This document shows, in pieces, positions 24,985 through 38,461 of a stretch of DNA of 64,000 bases (positions within the stretch are counted from its first letter, which is position 1; each line of letters begins with the position of its first letter). The translations under genes were made by a program, and so were the position numbers. The DNA is taken from contig JBOZIK010000001.1 of the NCBI GenBank assembly GCA_051453625.1, forward strand, positions 146,903,388 through 146,967,387. The letters are read 5' to 3'. The notes beneath the pieces were generated by a model. The model was not told where the DNA came from, did no database searches, and worked only from the letters and a program-made list of their open reading frames with translations. The DNA comes from Welwitschia mirabilis. Its lineage: Eukaryota; Gnetophyta; Gnetopsida; Welwitschiales.

Positions 24985-25444
24985 CTTCTTAGAATTTTAG
25001 GATTATTATTGCTGAGTGAGTGTTTAAATTTCAATTTGGATATTTACCTATAGTAGCACTATATTTTCAATAGTAGATGCATAGGTTTTTCTTTCCATAG
25101 TTTTCATTTTGCGTTTTGAAATAAACACTCTGTTATCCACTTTATTATCCAAATGATGCATAGCGACAATGGCCTATGTGCCTAGAAGTTTTTCACTTTC
25201 TTAAAAATTAGGGTTTTCCTGTTGTCCCCTCTATTATCTAGATGACTCAAGTAGATGATAGTCTATTTTTAATGCTTTCAGTGTGTGTTATTGCACGCTT
25301 CTATTTTTTTTTCTAAATTCTCTATCATCTGGACATATCATTCAGAATACCATAGGAATGATGCACACTAAAACATAAAACTAAACATTCTAAAACATGG
25401 TAAATTCTAGTAAAAAAAATAAATATTAGAGAGAGTGACTATTC

Positions 25445-27010
25445 ATTAAAGAAAACATCTAAGAAGATTTGATCGACTTCAAACTTAACCTAGGTACGCA
25501 TACCATAGGTATATAAAGTATTTTAAAAATTCCATAAGAAGAAATTTCTACATTTATTAGTTCAGAATCTAATTTTACAAAAGAAATTTTTTAAAAGATA
25601 GTTTATAAGATAATTTAGAAGAAAATTATTTTATAAGTATGTCGAGTTCATCACAAAAACAAAAGCAACTTGTTTCATATAATTCCCCTATTATTATTAA
25701 AACCACTATGAATATGCCTATAAATATTAATATTAGTGTCATTCTTAGAGAGCTTATAGCAAATAAGAAATGTGAAATCCAAACCCCTTTTGATTTACCT
25801 TTTGGTGATAATGTCGAACTTAGGAATTGAAATGCCTACTCCATTTTCAATGGATAAAACAATGAAGATCCTTTACAACTAATTGCTGACATCGAATAAT
25901 TAGTTCTTACTTCTAGAAATGGTAAGAAATGAATTAGTGATCATACTTGTATGATTATTTTTCTCCATTACTCTAAAAGAAAAAGCTAAACTTTAGTTAA
26001 TAACTATTTCCCATAAAAGTTTAAAAACATTGAATTAATTTCAAGAAGCATTTATAAAGTGATTTATAAGTGAAACAACCATTAAAAACAAAGAAAGAAA
26101 GAATCATAAGAAAACGAAAGAAAGAAATAACTAGAAAGAAAGAAGAAACTAACTTCCAATAATAACCAAATAAAGATTATGCCTCCACCAATGAGAGATT
26201 TTTCATTACTTTACATTCTAATCCCATAGATGCTTTTTCTCAAGAAGAATCAGTAGATTACTTTTATAGTGAACTTAATAGCCAAATAAAGTAATTTTTC
26301 ATTTTTCATGCAGAGGAAATTTAATAAATCTTACATTTAAAAATGCATGAAAAGTATTGGAAGAATTAGTGGAAGTGAGTCAGACTTGGCTTAAACCCTT
26401 ACTTAAAGAAAATCGTATAATAGGCCAAATCATAAAAGATCTTAAAGAGGTTAAGAAAGAGAAGAAGGAAGTGAAATTAGGGAAAGAAAAAATGAATGTC
26501 ATTAAGGATTTTAATACATCATTAAAGAAATATACATAGATAATCTTAGATGTTAAAGTGATAATAGAATAAAGTATAGTTATAGTTCCAACATTTGATT
26601 TATGTGGAGATAACTACTATGTGATAAAAGATTATTCTTTATTACCAACCTATAAAGAAACATTTTATAAAGAGTTGTAGGCTTTTAATTAAAGGTCTTT
26701 AAACTTTGAGAAGCAAAATCAAAACCAAAGACAAAATTAGAACCAAAATCAAAACAACTTTCAACTTAGAATGAATGGACAACCAAATTTCCAATCTTTT
26801 GAAAACAAATTTAAAAACTTTCAAGAAAATCATCATAATTTCCAACCATTTAAAAAAAATTTAAGAATTCACATTTCCAACTAAACAACTCTAATAATGA
26901 AACAAGCATATCAAAATTACAAAATTAAAGTAACCCACTTAAGAGTTCCATTGATGAGTTGATAAAAACCCAAGATAAAATAAATTTTAACATCGAAAAT
27001 CTTGTTAGTA
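25445..27010 (+). pseudogene. E3 gag
   Basis: The frame beginning at 25639 reads MSSSSQKQKQLVSYN and later LRELIANKKCEIQTPFDLPF, GDNVELRN. The last two strings match the E2 gag on the other strand (near 40230-40150), so this is the gag N-terminal region. A Lys/Glu-rich helix lies at 26357-26539 and an Asn/Gln-rich segment at 26690-26900. Gag forms the virus-like particle. Many stops; no intact zinc knuckle seen. Confidence 0.7.
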
Positions 27011-27479
27011 TTCTATAATAAACTATGCTTGCTAATCAAAGACCACAAGGATCACTTGCAACAAAACCCTTACCAAATCTTAATGAAGTTAAGAAAGATT
27101 GTAAGATTGTGATAAGAAGTGGAAATGATACAACACCTCCTACCTAAGAGGCTCTAATATTCCAAAATGATAAAAATTATGAGGAATAAGAATATATTGA
27201 AATTATAGAAAATCATTCTTTTCCTTCTTCTTTAAATAATAATAAGAAAAATTCTTCTCAAGATAAAGGTAAGAAACCTATAATGCTTTGGCTTGATATA
27301 TTGAACCCTAATTCTACATTTGATGAATGTCTTAAATCCTTAATGCAAAATGTAAGCATAAATTTATCATTTTGAAAACTTTTATGAGAGAATCCTAAAT
27401 ATTAAAAGTTATGTAAAGTTCTAATTAGGAGGAAACAAAAATGAACTATACCTACTAAAGTCCTCCTAGATTAATCTAT

Positions 27480-27960
27480 AACCAACTTAGTCTTATAAAA
27501 ATGCCCAAATTTTAAGTGTCTAAAGGAAATAATTGTTAGTATTACTTTACAAGAAAACACAAGAATAAAGAAAGCCTTAGTTAATATAGAATAAAGTGTT
27601 AATATTATACCTTTACATATTTGTAAATGAATTAAGTTGTAAAGTAGAATTAAGACTATAAGGATTATCTTAGAATTAGTAGATACATTAGTAAAGAAAT
27701 CTTTAGGCATGATTAAAGACTTAGTGATTTAAATAGAAGAAGCATTCTATACTATAGATGCGATTGTGATTGAAGTTAATCATAATAGAGATTATCCATT
27801 ACTTAAAGATATAGCTTTTTGTGTAACAACCCATTGCATTATTGATACCAGAACTAGAATGATGGAATGTCATTTAGAAAATAAGAAGTTTACAATAAGA
27901 GTATTCGATGCTACTAAAAAATATTTAGGTGATGAATGAAGTGTTTAAGAATAGATTAAA
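27480..27960 (+). pseudogene. E3 retropepsin-like protease
   Basis: VDTLVKKSLGMIKDLVI, EEAFYTIDAIVIEV and RDYPLL (27681-27810) match the second half of the protease in E2 (38180-38461). The catalytic Asp-Thr-Gly region lies near 27580 but is too decayed to read. The protease would cut the polyprotein. Confidence 0.65.
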
Positions 27961-28489
27961 CCTAGTTTATTCTTACAACATCATCCACTTGAAGAAATAT
28001 GGTCAATGTTTTATGAGCCAACTTTGTTTGATGATCCACTTAAAGTAGACAATTTGAAAGCTTTCAATGATGATCAATTTGATTTTGAGCAATTAGAAAC
28101 TAACTATTTTAATCAGAAGAAGAAAAACTGAAACTATTAATTATGCATAAGTTTGATATTTAAGCAAAATTAAGATTTCTTATTTTGAGGGTGGTCATCC
28201 ACTACTACCATCTAGATGACAGTCTGAGGCGATAGTTAATTTTTATGAAAAATTAACAAAAAATAAAAATCTAAATTTTAATATGAAACCTTTACCTAGT
28301 AAATCAAAATATATCTTTCTGTGTAATGATTAGAACAAACCTTTAATAATAAATGAAAATCTTTCTCCTCAATGAGAATCAATCTTAATCTTACTTTTAA
28401 AATCTAAGATTAATCTATTTGCTTGGTCCCATAAAGATTTAACAGCCATTCCTATCTCTATTATTTAACATAAAATATACCTTGAGGAT

Positions 28490-29080
28490 AATGCAAAACC
28501 TGTTAGGAAACCTTAACAAAGACTAAATCCAGTTCTTAAATAAGTCATAAAAAATAAAATCATTAAATTAATGGATACTGGAATCATTTATGCCATAGTT
28601 AATAATGAGTAGATTATTCCTTTGATAGTACTACCTAAGAAAGTTGGAAAATGGAGGATGTGTATTAATTTTAGAAAATTAAATGAAGTAACTAAGAAAG
28701 ACCATTGTTCTTTACATTTTCTCCGTTAGATACTTGATAGAATCCAAGGACATGTTTTTTATTATTTTCTTGATGGATATAGTGGTTACAATTAGGTTTG
28801 TATTACTAGTGAAGATCAAGCTAAAACTACTTTTACTTTACCTTTTGGAATTTTGCTTTTAGCTACATGCCTTTTAGACTTTGCAATGCTCTTGGTACTT
28901 TTTAATATGTAATGATGAGTATTTTTTTAATATGTTAGAGGATTTAATAGTAATTTTTATGGATGACTTCTAAATCTATTGTAAAATTTGTTAATAAATC
29001 ATAGAAAGATTAGATAAAGTCTTTAATAGATGCATTACTAGTGGCCTACATTCAAGTTGGGAGAAACATTTCTAGAATTG
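28490..29080 (+). pseudogene. E3 reverse transcriptase
   Basis: Recognisable strings in order: YLEDNAKPVRKP, NPVLK, DTGIIYAI, LPKKVGKWRMCINFRKLNE, FLDGYSGYN, EDQAKTTFTLPFG, and the catalytic FMDDF at 28956-28970. The order and spacing are those of Ty3/gypsy RT, with the DGYSGYN wording of the Athila branch. Stops replace Gln codons at several places (for example NPVLK followed by a stop where KE or KQ is usual). Confidence 0.9.
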
Positions 29081-29339
29081 TCTTAGGTCATCATATTTCT
29101 AATAAAGGAATTAGGATGAACCAAAAAAAATAAATATTATTAAAAATCTAATTCTCTAATCAATATAAAATAAGTTCAATCCTTCCTTAGTCATTGTGGT
29201 TTTTATCATCAGTTTATTTAAGATTATGCAAAAATTTATAAACCCATTCACTCATTGAAAAAGAAGCTAAATTTGATTGGAATAAATATTATGATATACT
29301 TAAAGATAAAATCTCTTCTACTTCTATTATAATAGGACT

Positions 29340-29740
29340 CAATTAGAATAAAGATTTTGAGTTAATGTGTGATGCTAGTAATTTTTTCATGGGTGGGATA
29401 CTTGGTCAAAAATATGAAAATGATTTTAAGGTTATATGTTATCATAGTAAGACTCTGTTTGAAGCTTAAATGAATTATACTACTACAAAAAAATAATTAT
29501 TAGTAATTATATTTTCCTTTGATATGCTTATACATTATCTTTTAGGCTTTTATACAAATATTTAAACTAATCATGCTACAATTAGATACCTCATAACTAA
29601 GAAAAATTCAATTGTTAAACTAATTAGATGAATCCAATTTATGAAAGAATTTAATTTAACTATCATTGATCAAGAAATAAGGCATAATAGTGTAGCCAAT
29701 CATTTGTCACATCTTTCTTCCTATCTTGATGATCTTATGA
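29340..29740 (+). pseudogene. E3 RNase H
   Basis: FELMCDASNFFMGGILGQ opens the domain with its first catalytic Asp. HSKTLFEA, TTTKK and HNSVANHLSHLSSY mark the middle and the end. It follows RT directly, as in all gypsy elements. Confidence 0.85.
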
Positions 29741-29899
29741 TTGATGATTCTTTTCTAGATGAATAACTTTTTGCTATATCTTCTACTTATCCTTCTCCTT
29801 GGTAATACTAATATGATTAATTACTTGGTTATCATGAAAATACCACAACATTAGAATTATAATTAAAGAAAATCTTTTTTCCATAGAATAGGTAATTAT

Positions 29900-30925
29900 G
29901 AATGGATAGAGCCACATCTTTATCATAGGTGTCAAGACTAAATTATGTGAAAATGTATGCCTAATTAAGAAAAATATTGTATCCTTCATCTTAGTCATGA
30001 TAACATTTGTGGAGGTTATTTTAGTATATAAAAAATAGCTTTGAAAATTCTTCACTCTAGTTTGTATTGGCCTACTTTTTGTCAAAATTCTTTTGATTTT
30101 ACTAGAAGGTGTGATGCTTGTCAATGTTCTGGTATCCTTATTCATGCTCAAGAAATATCTCTTAAATCTATTCTTGAATGTGAAGCTTTTAATTATTAGG
30201 TAATTAATTTACAAGCTTTATTCACCCACCTTCTAATAATAAGAACTACATTTTAGTCGTTGTAGATTATGTTATAAAATGAGTTGAAGCTATTGCTACT
30301 TCTATGAGCAATACCTAAACTATTTGTACTTTTCTTAAAACTCATATTTTTCAATGTTTTAATTTTTCTAGGATTATCATTAGTGATTAAAAAACTCATT
30401 TTATAAATTTACTTTCTAGAAAAATTCTTTTATCCATTAGAATAGAACATAGAGTAGCTTGTAATTATCAACCACAAATCAATTGTTAAGCTAAAAATGC
30501 AAATAAAGAAATTAAAAAAATGCTATCAAAACTCGTCTTTATTAATAATAAATCTCAGACTTCTAAGCTTAATGATGTTCTTTGGACTTACCATACTATT
30601 TGACATAATTCTCTTGGTTTTTTACCTTATAAACGTGTATACAAAAGAGCTTGTATTTTACCTGTTGATGTGTGTTATAACTCTTATTATGCTTCTCATC
30701 AACTTAATCTTATAGACCTTTATAAAAATTTTAAACATAGATTAGTCCAAGTAGATCACTTAAATAAAGCACGTGTTCATGTTATACATCATCAATTAAT
30801 TCACAAATCCCAAGATAAGTTTAAACATGATAGAAAGTTACTTCATAAAAAGTTTGAACTTAGTCAACTTATCTTTTTATACAATATTAGGATATGTATT
30901 TTACATAACAAGTTAACCTCTAAAT
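29900..30925 (+). pseudogene. E3 integrase
   Basis: The zinc-binding region is marked by GGYFSI, YWPTFCQNSFDF and RRCDACQCSG (30010-30130), where CDACQ supplies the Cys pair. The catalytic core and C-terminal part follow in broken frames; the region 30497-30927 corresponds to the domain after the catalytic Glu. The minus-strand open frame at 29783-30151 is only its shadow. Confidence 0.8.
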
Positions 30926-33329
30926 AGTTAAGTCTATATCATATAAAGAAAATGTATTTTATTAGCTCTATTAAGATTTCCAACTTAAAAACTAATGAGA
31001 TTTAGAAAGTTAATGACAAAGGTTGAAAATTTATGAAAAATATTTTAATGCAACCTTGATCATGATAGAAGCACTTCTTTTATAAGTTTTCCTTAATGAG
31101 GAGAACTTTCACCCTCTCATTTTCTGAATTCTCTCTTAGCTTATTCCTTAATCATCTTTTAAACTTAATTTATATGTTACTTTATGAATTTTTCATAACA
31201 GGTATTTGTACTTGGGCATTTCATAGTAATAATATTGGATTCACCTAATCTTAAGACATTCCCATGTCTATGAAATTCACCCTGAAGGAAGATGCCTTAG
31301 TTCTTTTGTTTTTTTGTTTTAAGGATATGAGGTCTTTAGTTGTTTAGGTATGTTCATTTCTATCTTTTATCTCACTTATTCACCTTTATCTTTTTGAGTG
31401 TGTAATCATGTGGGAATTATTCAAAGGAGGGAAAGAGAGAAAAAATAAAAGGAGAGAGAAAAATAGAAAATAATGACCATAATCTATTACATTTGTGCTT
31501 AAAAAAAATGCATGGTCACCATGATTTCCTATTACACTAGGGTAAACTTCTCTAAAAGGAATCTTTGGTAGTATTGGTAGCTATAGGTATTTCACTGAGG
31601 GGTTAGTTAGTTATGCTTCACAGGTCCTTACTTCTTTGACCATGGTTGCACTCCCTTCATTATGAAAAAGTTATGATAAATTTAAATCTATGGGATTAGT
31701 GGTGTTACTAGTGTCATTAAAGGCATTACTTATTTCCTAAGCTCTTAATATTCCTACATAATCATTTCAATTTTAAGGACTCAAGTGTATTTTGGAGTAA
31801 ATAGGTGAGTTCATTTCTGAGCATATTTTGATCTTATCATTCATTATTCTAACCACTTGATCTTTAGTATTGTCCTAAGAACTATCTTTTTGAGTGAAAC
31901 TTTATAAAGTTGATACATTTTATCTTGTATTTTTACTCAAGTGGCTTTATGATGTCTTTCACAAGGGTTTGCGAGATTAGAATTTAGGATAAATAAGAAA
32001 TATTCTTCATATTTCTTGTGTTCATTTTCATTTTATTTTTCTTGGTTTTTTAAGTTTATTATTTTAAAGTCATTTCATTACTTTTCTATCTTTACCTAGG
32101 ACCTTACCATTTAGTAGTTTCTTTGTTTATGTTCATAACGTATTATGTTAAATTTCTTTTAGCATTGTAAATCTTTTATACTTTATAGTTTTTATAAGAT
32201 TCCTTGCATTGTTTAAAGTTCTATACTTTTTCTTGTTTATCTTTTAGTTTGAGCACATTTGTTCAATCTTTTTTGTTAGGTTTCAACCTAGTTAGTATGT
32301 TTTCATTAGCTCTATTTTTCATTTGTTTTGAGTTTTTCTCCTCATCCTAATTTATTATGATTTTTGGTTATTCCCTCTTTTTTCAATCTTGCTAATAAAT
32401 TCTATTACCTTCATGTTGATATTTGAGCCTAACTTATTTGGCTAACATCTTATTTTTTGAGATAAATTTCAAAGTTTCATCGTCTACCTAGTTGTCCAAA
32501 TAACACAAGTGGATGACAGTAAGATTTTCTCTGAGAGTCATCCTAGCACTATCATTTGGACAATGTGATCAAATAACAGTGTAATAAAACCATAGGATAA
32601 ACTATTTTTCTCCATTTTTTCTTAATTTATCTATTATTTGTACATGTTCCTTTAAGAGATGATAGTCCCCTGGTCTCTGCTGTCATACTAGAATTTGTCC
32701 TAGCCAGATTCACTCACCAGATTTCCAGATTTTTGTAATTTTTCAAAAATGATGTATATTTTCTTCTCCCTTATCTTTTTCAATTTTTACTTTCATTTCT
32801 TAACCCTTGAACATGTATTTTTCATGTATGCTATTTAGTTTTTCATGCTTTTCGAGTAGGAACTTATAGATGTTATTTTTGCTGTGTATTTTAAAAGATA
32901 TAACAAATTGTACATTTTATAAGATAACATTAGGTTTCTACCTTTTACACTTATTTTCTCATAAACCATAAATTGAAATGTAATTTTCTCTTAGGATACA
33001 GTAATCAATTCGATGTGTTCTACATTTCTAGTAGATTAATTTTTCATTTGAGTACTTTGAATTTTTACCTTATGTGAGGCCTAAATAAAACATATTTTTT
33101 ATACTTTTCATACATTTCTCAACTTTCTTCATATAACTAGGAAATACAGGACATATTGAAATTTTAGAGAGAGTAGGATATATTTTCATAATTTTTTACA
33201 CATTTTTGATCAATTTTTAGGGACGATTTGAGTACTCACATGATGTATTTAGCTATGTCTATTAGATCTCACATAACTTATTACATATTTATGATTGAAT
33301 AAGCCCCACACATGTAGAACTAGATAAGT
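30926..33329 (+). other. E3 noncoding region between integrase and third ORF
   Basis: 2.4 kb aligned with E0 positions 1-2230. It holds the conserved block at 31513-31680 and a purine-rich tract at 31424-31475 (GAGAGA repeats) opposite to the (CT)n array of E2. No gene supported. Confidence 0.65.
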
Positions 33330-34168
33330 TGAGGCTGAGTTTGAATTTGTTGAATAGGAGGCAAGCCCATTAGTATCACCAGAGGTAGAGTGCATAGAGT
33401 CCGTGCATCCCCCACCTCGACATAAGAGATCTGTTACTATTCAGACTGCTACTATCTGTGTTGAGAGATATTTTGAGGATTTAATAAGTTGGTTGGAGCT
33501 ACAGAATGATTGTAGGCTCATTGATTTAGAGCTTTAATAGATTTTATATGTACATGAGGTATACTATGTTTTAAAAACTATGGAATTCTATGATACTATG
33601 CATATTGAGTGATGTCGTGATTTTCACAGACACCTGCTTGTAGCTTTGATTTGGGACCATGAGATAGTAGTACTTCTAAATCACATTGTAGTTGTAACAG
33701 ATCTAAGTGATATTAGGAGCATTTACATACATTCTATTTGTGGAATAGAGGAATGTCATATGTACAGTGTAGCATTAGATATTATAATAGATTTCATTTT
33801 AGATAGGTGGGGTATTTTATTGACATAGTTAATACCTACCTATTACATTTTGCATAGATGGCTAATTTACAACATTAACCCATCTTTCTATGGTAGTCAC
33901 ATCATGGTGTCTTATCTTCAAATTTTATTAGCATTCAGGTAGGATGAGTAGATGAACTTACCTACATTTATATGAAAGAGACTTGGATCTATGGTGAAGG
34001 CATGACAGTTATAGACATTAGAATATCCATGCCTCCTCTCAGTAGTGTTTAGATGATTTGGGATGCTATAGCCTATGGGCAAGTAGCTCACATCTAGACT
34101 TTAACTCACTATTTATAGGACATGGGTATATAGGTACCAGAAGAGGCAAAGAAACCTCAGATTCAGAG
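33330..34168 (+). pseudogene. E3 third ORF, first part
   Basis: Aligned with 2220-3060 of E0: SPLVSPEVE, VERYFEDLISWLELQ, FYDTMHIE, DHEIVVLLNHIVVVTDL, LIYNINPSFYGSH. Compared with E0 the stops are at different places, so both descend from one working ORF. It is cut by E2 at 34168 and resumes at 41925. Confidence 0.6.
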
Positions 34169-34173
34169 ACCTG
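34169..34173. repeat. Target-site duplication of E2, left copy (ACCTG)
   Basis: Pairs with ACCTA at 41921-41925; the empty site in E0 (near 3058) reads ACCTA, so the left copy has one change. Confidence 0.8.
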
Positions 34174-35210
34174 TGTTGTGATTTGTATTTTTGCATACAC
34201 ATACTAGTATGAATGGAAGTGACCCAAATGTCATATCTCATTAAAGAATTACAAGAGGATAATAAGGATTAGTTTTCACAAGAATATGTAACCAAAATTT
34301 AAGAACAATGTAGAAAATAAAAATGCAATTATATCTAAGTACAATGAAAAATAAATCTAAACTACTTCCTTTCAGCCTTAATAAAGGCTACCCTTAAAAC
34401 CTATATCACCAATGAAACTGTCACCGGATTAAGGGCAATATAAATCATAAAAAACATCTAAAAGAACTAAATGAATAAATGAAAATAAAGTTTTATATTA
34501 AAAAGAATCAACATCTAGGTTACAAAATAGCCAAGCCTCAAAGGAGGATGCATAACCCTTCACCAAGGGAACATCTTTCCATAACTCTCAAGATGGATCT
34601 CCTGCATTTCGATCTCCTATCATGAGAATGTATGATGCATCAAAGATGAATAGAATAGTTAAAAGAGAATCTTATTTATAGGGTTAACAAATAAAATTAA
34701 CACACAAACAGCATAGCAAAATGCATTTCATTATAGAAAAGAAATGGATGAAATGGATAAAGATCAGTTATCTATTATAGTATCATCTTGATTGTCATGG
34801 GGACGACCAAGGGAACGATATATCAAACATTACAGTGTTTGTACTACCTGTCATCTAGATGATATCAATAATGATAGCCTTTTATAAAGCATCATTCAGC
34901 AGTGCTACTTTCAATCCATATTAACATCCAATGTGGCATGTGTAATGTCGTTGTCCTACCTATCATGGGAACAATAGTCTTCTTTAATCATTTAAGTAAG
35001 AAGAAAATAGCTTTTTTCACTAGTAATTTCCTTCAAATATCTATGTATCAAAATATGCCTTAAATTCCTCAAATCATAATCATAATTACACATTTCTAAG
35101 ATCTTCCATCAATTATTTAAAATCCTCAAAAGTACATCTAAACTTATATAAATGTCCTATAAAATAGCTCATAAAACCTCATCAAATACACACAAATTGG
35201 TAGTGCATCA
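34174..35210 (-). repeat. E2 LTR, left copy (3' LTR on the minus strand)
   Basis: Starts TGTTGTGATTTGTATTTTTG, ends TAGTGCATCA before the pyrimidine run TATCCCTCCACC. Pairs with 40869-41920. Confidence 0.9.
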
Positions 35211-35230
35211 TATCCCTCCACCTACCCTTT
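35211..35230 (-). promoter_or_regulatory. E2 polypurine tract
   Basis: On the minus strand AAAGGGTAGGTGGAGGGATA abuts the 3' LTR, a clear plus-strand primer site. Confidence 0.8.
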
Positions 35231-36401
35231 GTCATTCCTTAATAAAAATAAGGAAAAAAACCACAAATATAAGCCAATTTATTTTTAAAAAATATTGAAT
35301 ATGAAAATTATAAAACAAGCTCATAAAATACATCTCATAGCAAAGTAATAAGTTATGCATCACGTATATGAACATTTCAAAATTATGTCTTATGAAAGCT
35401 TTAAAATAACTCAAGAATTTATAAAAATAAGCCATGAAAATGAGTCCTTCTTCATCCTCAAAAAAACAATACATTCCATATTGGTTAATAAATCAAAGAA
35501 AGTAGGTAGAAGTGAGAAGACAGATGATGAGTATTTTTGAATCTAGAAAACTTTTAAATTAAGTGGAAAGCTAAGTAAAGAAATGTCAAATTTGAAAAAT
35601 ATAGATGTATGAAATATTCTGATAACCAAATAAAATGTTCCATCACAAAATGATTATGAGCAGTGTTTGAGAACTCCAAAAGACTTGAAAATAAACATCA
35701 CAATATTATTAAGGAAATTCAACTCTTTATTGAAAACTAAGTAAAGAAAGCATTAAATGTTAAGGTCCTAAAATGATTAAAAAATACAGAAATGACTTTG
35801 AAATAACTAAGTAAACAACAAAAAAAATTAGAAAAAATGGATATAAGGCACATAAAGAAGATAGCTTACCTACTCTAAATTTAACCTAGTAGATTCTCGT
35901 GGAAGAAATCATAACATCACTTAATTTAGAATGCATGACTAAATGTATAAATCTGTAAAATTCTATTTGATAAGGCAATTGTTATGATGATGCTAAAGAT
36001 CAAATGTTTTAAACAATAAGTGATAAGATCAAAAAGTTGCTTAAAAATGAACTCAGCTATTTACATCTCAAAACAAACACCTGAATCCTTAGAAATGAAA
36101 TGATCATGTTAAAAGAGTAAGAGTCTAGGAAACAAGTAATGCCTTTGATGATCCAAGAACACAACTAATCCTATAGCCTCAACGTTTTTATGATTTTATT
36201 ATCCATGATGAGGGGAGTGAAACCATAGTCAGAGAAGTAAGGACCCATGAAGCATGACCAAATGACCTCCTAGTGAAGTTCCCACAACTATCATATTACA
36301 CTGCCAAATGCCCCTCTTAGAAAAATTTGCCCTAGTATACTTGTGGTAGAACATCATGGTGACCATGTTTTTAAGCTATTTCAAATAGAAAACACTATGG
36401 T

Positions 36402-36405
<4 letters not shown>

Positions 36406-36474
<69 letters not shown>

Positions 36475-36476
36475 GT
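36406..36476. repeat. (CT)n microsatellite
   Basis: About 35 CT units, with two CTGT interruptions at the right end. E1 has a mixed pyrimidine tract and E3 a purine tract (opposite orientation) at the homologous place. Confidence 0.95.
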
Positions 36477-36480
36477 AAAC

Positions 36481-36819
36481 AAAAGAAACATTCCACATGA
36501 TTAAACACTTCAAATGATGAAGATGAAGGACTAAGATAAAAAACAGAAAAAAACATCCTTAAACAATCTAAGACCTTTCATCATTAAAAAAAGTATAAGA
36601 AATAAAGCATATTCCTTCAAAATGAAGTTCATAGACATGTGAATGTCTTAAGATTGGGTGAATCCAATCTTACAACTATAAAATACCCAAATACAAAGAC
36701 TAGTCATGGAAATAAAATAAATACATAAGTTATGTTTGAAAGATGATCAAGTGGTATCATAAAGACCTCCAAAGGAATAAGCTAAGAGAAAATTTAGACA
36801 ATGGTAGGAAAGAAGTTCT
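36481..36819. repeat. Direct duplication inside E2, left unit
   Basis: Aligned with 36956-37290, both running from an AACATTCCACATGA-like start through GATTGGGTGAATCCAATC to the CCTCCAAAGGAA region. The two differ at many positions, so it is a real old duplication, even though a gap lies between them. Confidence 0.7.
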
Positions 36820-36919
36820 NNNNNNNNNNNNNNNNNNNNNNNNNNNNNNNNNNNNNNNNNNNNNNNNNNNNNNNNNNNNNNNNNNNNNNNNNNNNNNNNN
36901 NNNNNNNNNNNNNNNNNNN
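36820..36919. other. Assembly gap, 100 N
   Basis: Lies between the two duplicated units of E2 and is followed by a (TA)n run at 36936-36952, either of which could have stopped assembly. Confidence 0.95.
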
Positions 36920-36955
36920 GTCTTATTTTGCTATTATATATATATATATAATAAA

Positions 36956-37290
36956 AACAAATGAAAACATTCTACATAACCAAACACTCTAAAAGACAAA
37001 AATGAAGTCATAAGATGAAGATAGAAAAGAACATCCTTAAATAATCTAAGACCCTTTCATCATTGAGAAAAACATCAAAAATAAAGCATCTTCCTTTAAA
37101 CTAAAGTTCATATATGTGTGAATGTCTTAAGATTAGGTGAATCTAATCTTACCATTGCAAAATGCCCAATTCAAATACTAGTCATAGAAATAAATACATA
37201 AATCATGTTTAAAAGATGATTAAGTGACATCATAATGACCTCCAAAGGAAAAAGATAAAAGAAAATTTAGATAGTTTCTCACATATTTTT
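36956..37290. repeat. Direct duplication inside E2, right unit
   Basis: See the left unit at 36481-36819. Confidence 0.7.
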
Positions 37291-37729
37291 AGCCTTTACC
37301 CATTAACTTTCTAAATTTCTTTAGTGGTTAAGTTAGAAACCTCAAAAAAGCCATTAGAATGTACTTTCTCAAAAAACAAAAAGTAGGGACTTAACCATAG
37401 ATCAAAATCCTAAAAAAAAAAAAGAACAAAAAGGGAACACCAAAGCAAAGAAATTTTATTTAAATCCTAAAATCTATTTAATACTTTTATTAAGAAAAAA
37501 AAGAAAAAGGAAAGGATTTGTTTTGATGGTCTAAGGATATTGCATTCTTTTAGAGGAATAAGGCCCAAATCAAATGTTCACCAATTGATAAAACATAAAA
37601 GGTATACAATTATTTTCGAGTATAATCAATTAGAGGAAGAGAGGGATAGCAGGTAAACATCTATAAGACCACATAAAAGCCAAATTTTGGAAGTTAAAGG
37701 AAATATTAATTTAACTCTTATTTAGGTAA

Positions 37730-38461
37730 AAGATTTTCATTGATTATAAGATCATCATAAATAAAAATATGTTTTAGTCCACTAAAAATTTCAGTCCTTA
37801 GCTCATGTAGTGGAAAATCTCCCTCAAGGTGTGAGTTTTCATTTAATAGTTGAATTTCTTTGCAATTTAATGGTTTTTTTTCTTTTTTATTTTGATATAA
37901 AAATTCATGCTTAAAGTTAGATGTATCAGTGGCTTCTAAATTTTTAATCTTAAGTGGATCAACATAAAGTATACGCTCATGTAATATCAGTCCTCTTTCT
38001 TTAAGGGAATGATGTTAAAGAAATAAAGTTAGTTTGATTTTACTTTCTATGTCCATTTCATCACCTAGATCTCTCTTAGCTACACCAAAAACTCTAATTG
38101 TAAACATTTTATTTTCTAGATGATACTTCATCATTTAAATCCTAGTATGAATAATGCAGTAGGTTATGGCACAGAAAGCTCATCCTAGAAGTAATGGGTA
38201 ACCTTCATTATGTTTGACTTCTATGATAACCACATCTGTCGGGTAGTAGGCCTCTTTAATTTGGATCACTAAATCTTTAATGATCTCTAAGGGTTTCTTA
38301 ACTGAAGTGTCCACTGATTTTAAGAGAATCTGAGTAGACTCTATTCCACCTTTTAAACCAAGTCTCTTACAAATATGTAATGGCATAATGTTAAGACTCA
38401 CTCTAATGTTAATTAAAGCTTTCTTGATCTTTTTGTTTTCCTCTAATGTAACACTCATCAT
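37730..38461 (-). pseudogene. E2 retropepsin-like protease and acidic C-terminal tail
   Basis: The open frame 38180-38461 reads INIRVSLNIMPLHICKRLGL, where gypsy proteases have a catalytic Asp-Thr-Gly-Ala-Ser; here DTGA has become NIRV, so the active site is lost. It continues with VDTSVKKPLEIIKDLVIQI, YYPTDVVIIEV and YPLLLG, the flap and the closing Leu-Leu-Gly motif. After a stop the frame runs on through LEATDTSNFKHEFLYQN and LNENSHLEGDFPLHELRTEI to near 37730, then ends. In E3 the same tail leads into RT; in E2 nothing follows. Confidence 0.75.

Larger units (their letters stand above)
35231..37730 (-). other. E2 noncoding interior
   Basis: 2.5 kb without a supported gene. It contains the conserved block (36200-36370), a (CT)n array, a gap and a tandem duplication, each listed separately. 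ORFs at 35232-35540 are chance frames. Confidence 0.6.

Noticed and set aside
29783-30151. 122-codon minus-strand frame
   Set aside because: Antisense of E3 integrase, whose motifs (RRCDACQ) are clear on the + strand.
36481-37290. Duplication as an assembly error
   Set aside because: The two units differ at many sites, unlike the exact flanks of the gap at 39438, so a real old duplication is more likely.
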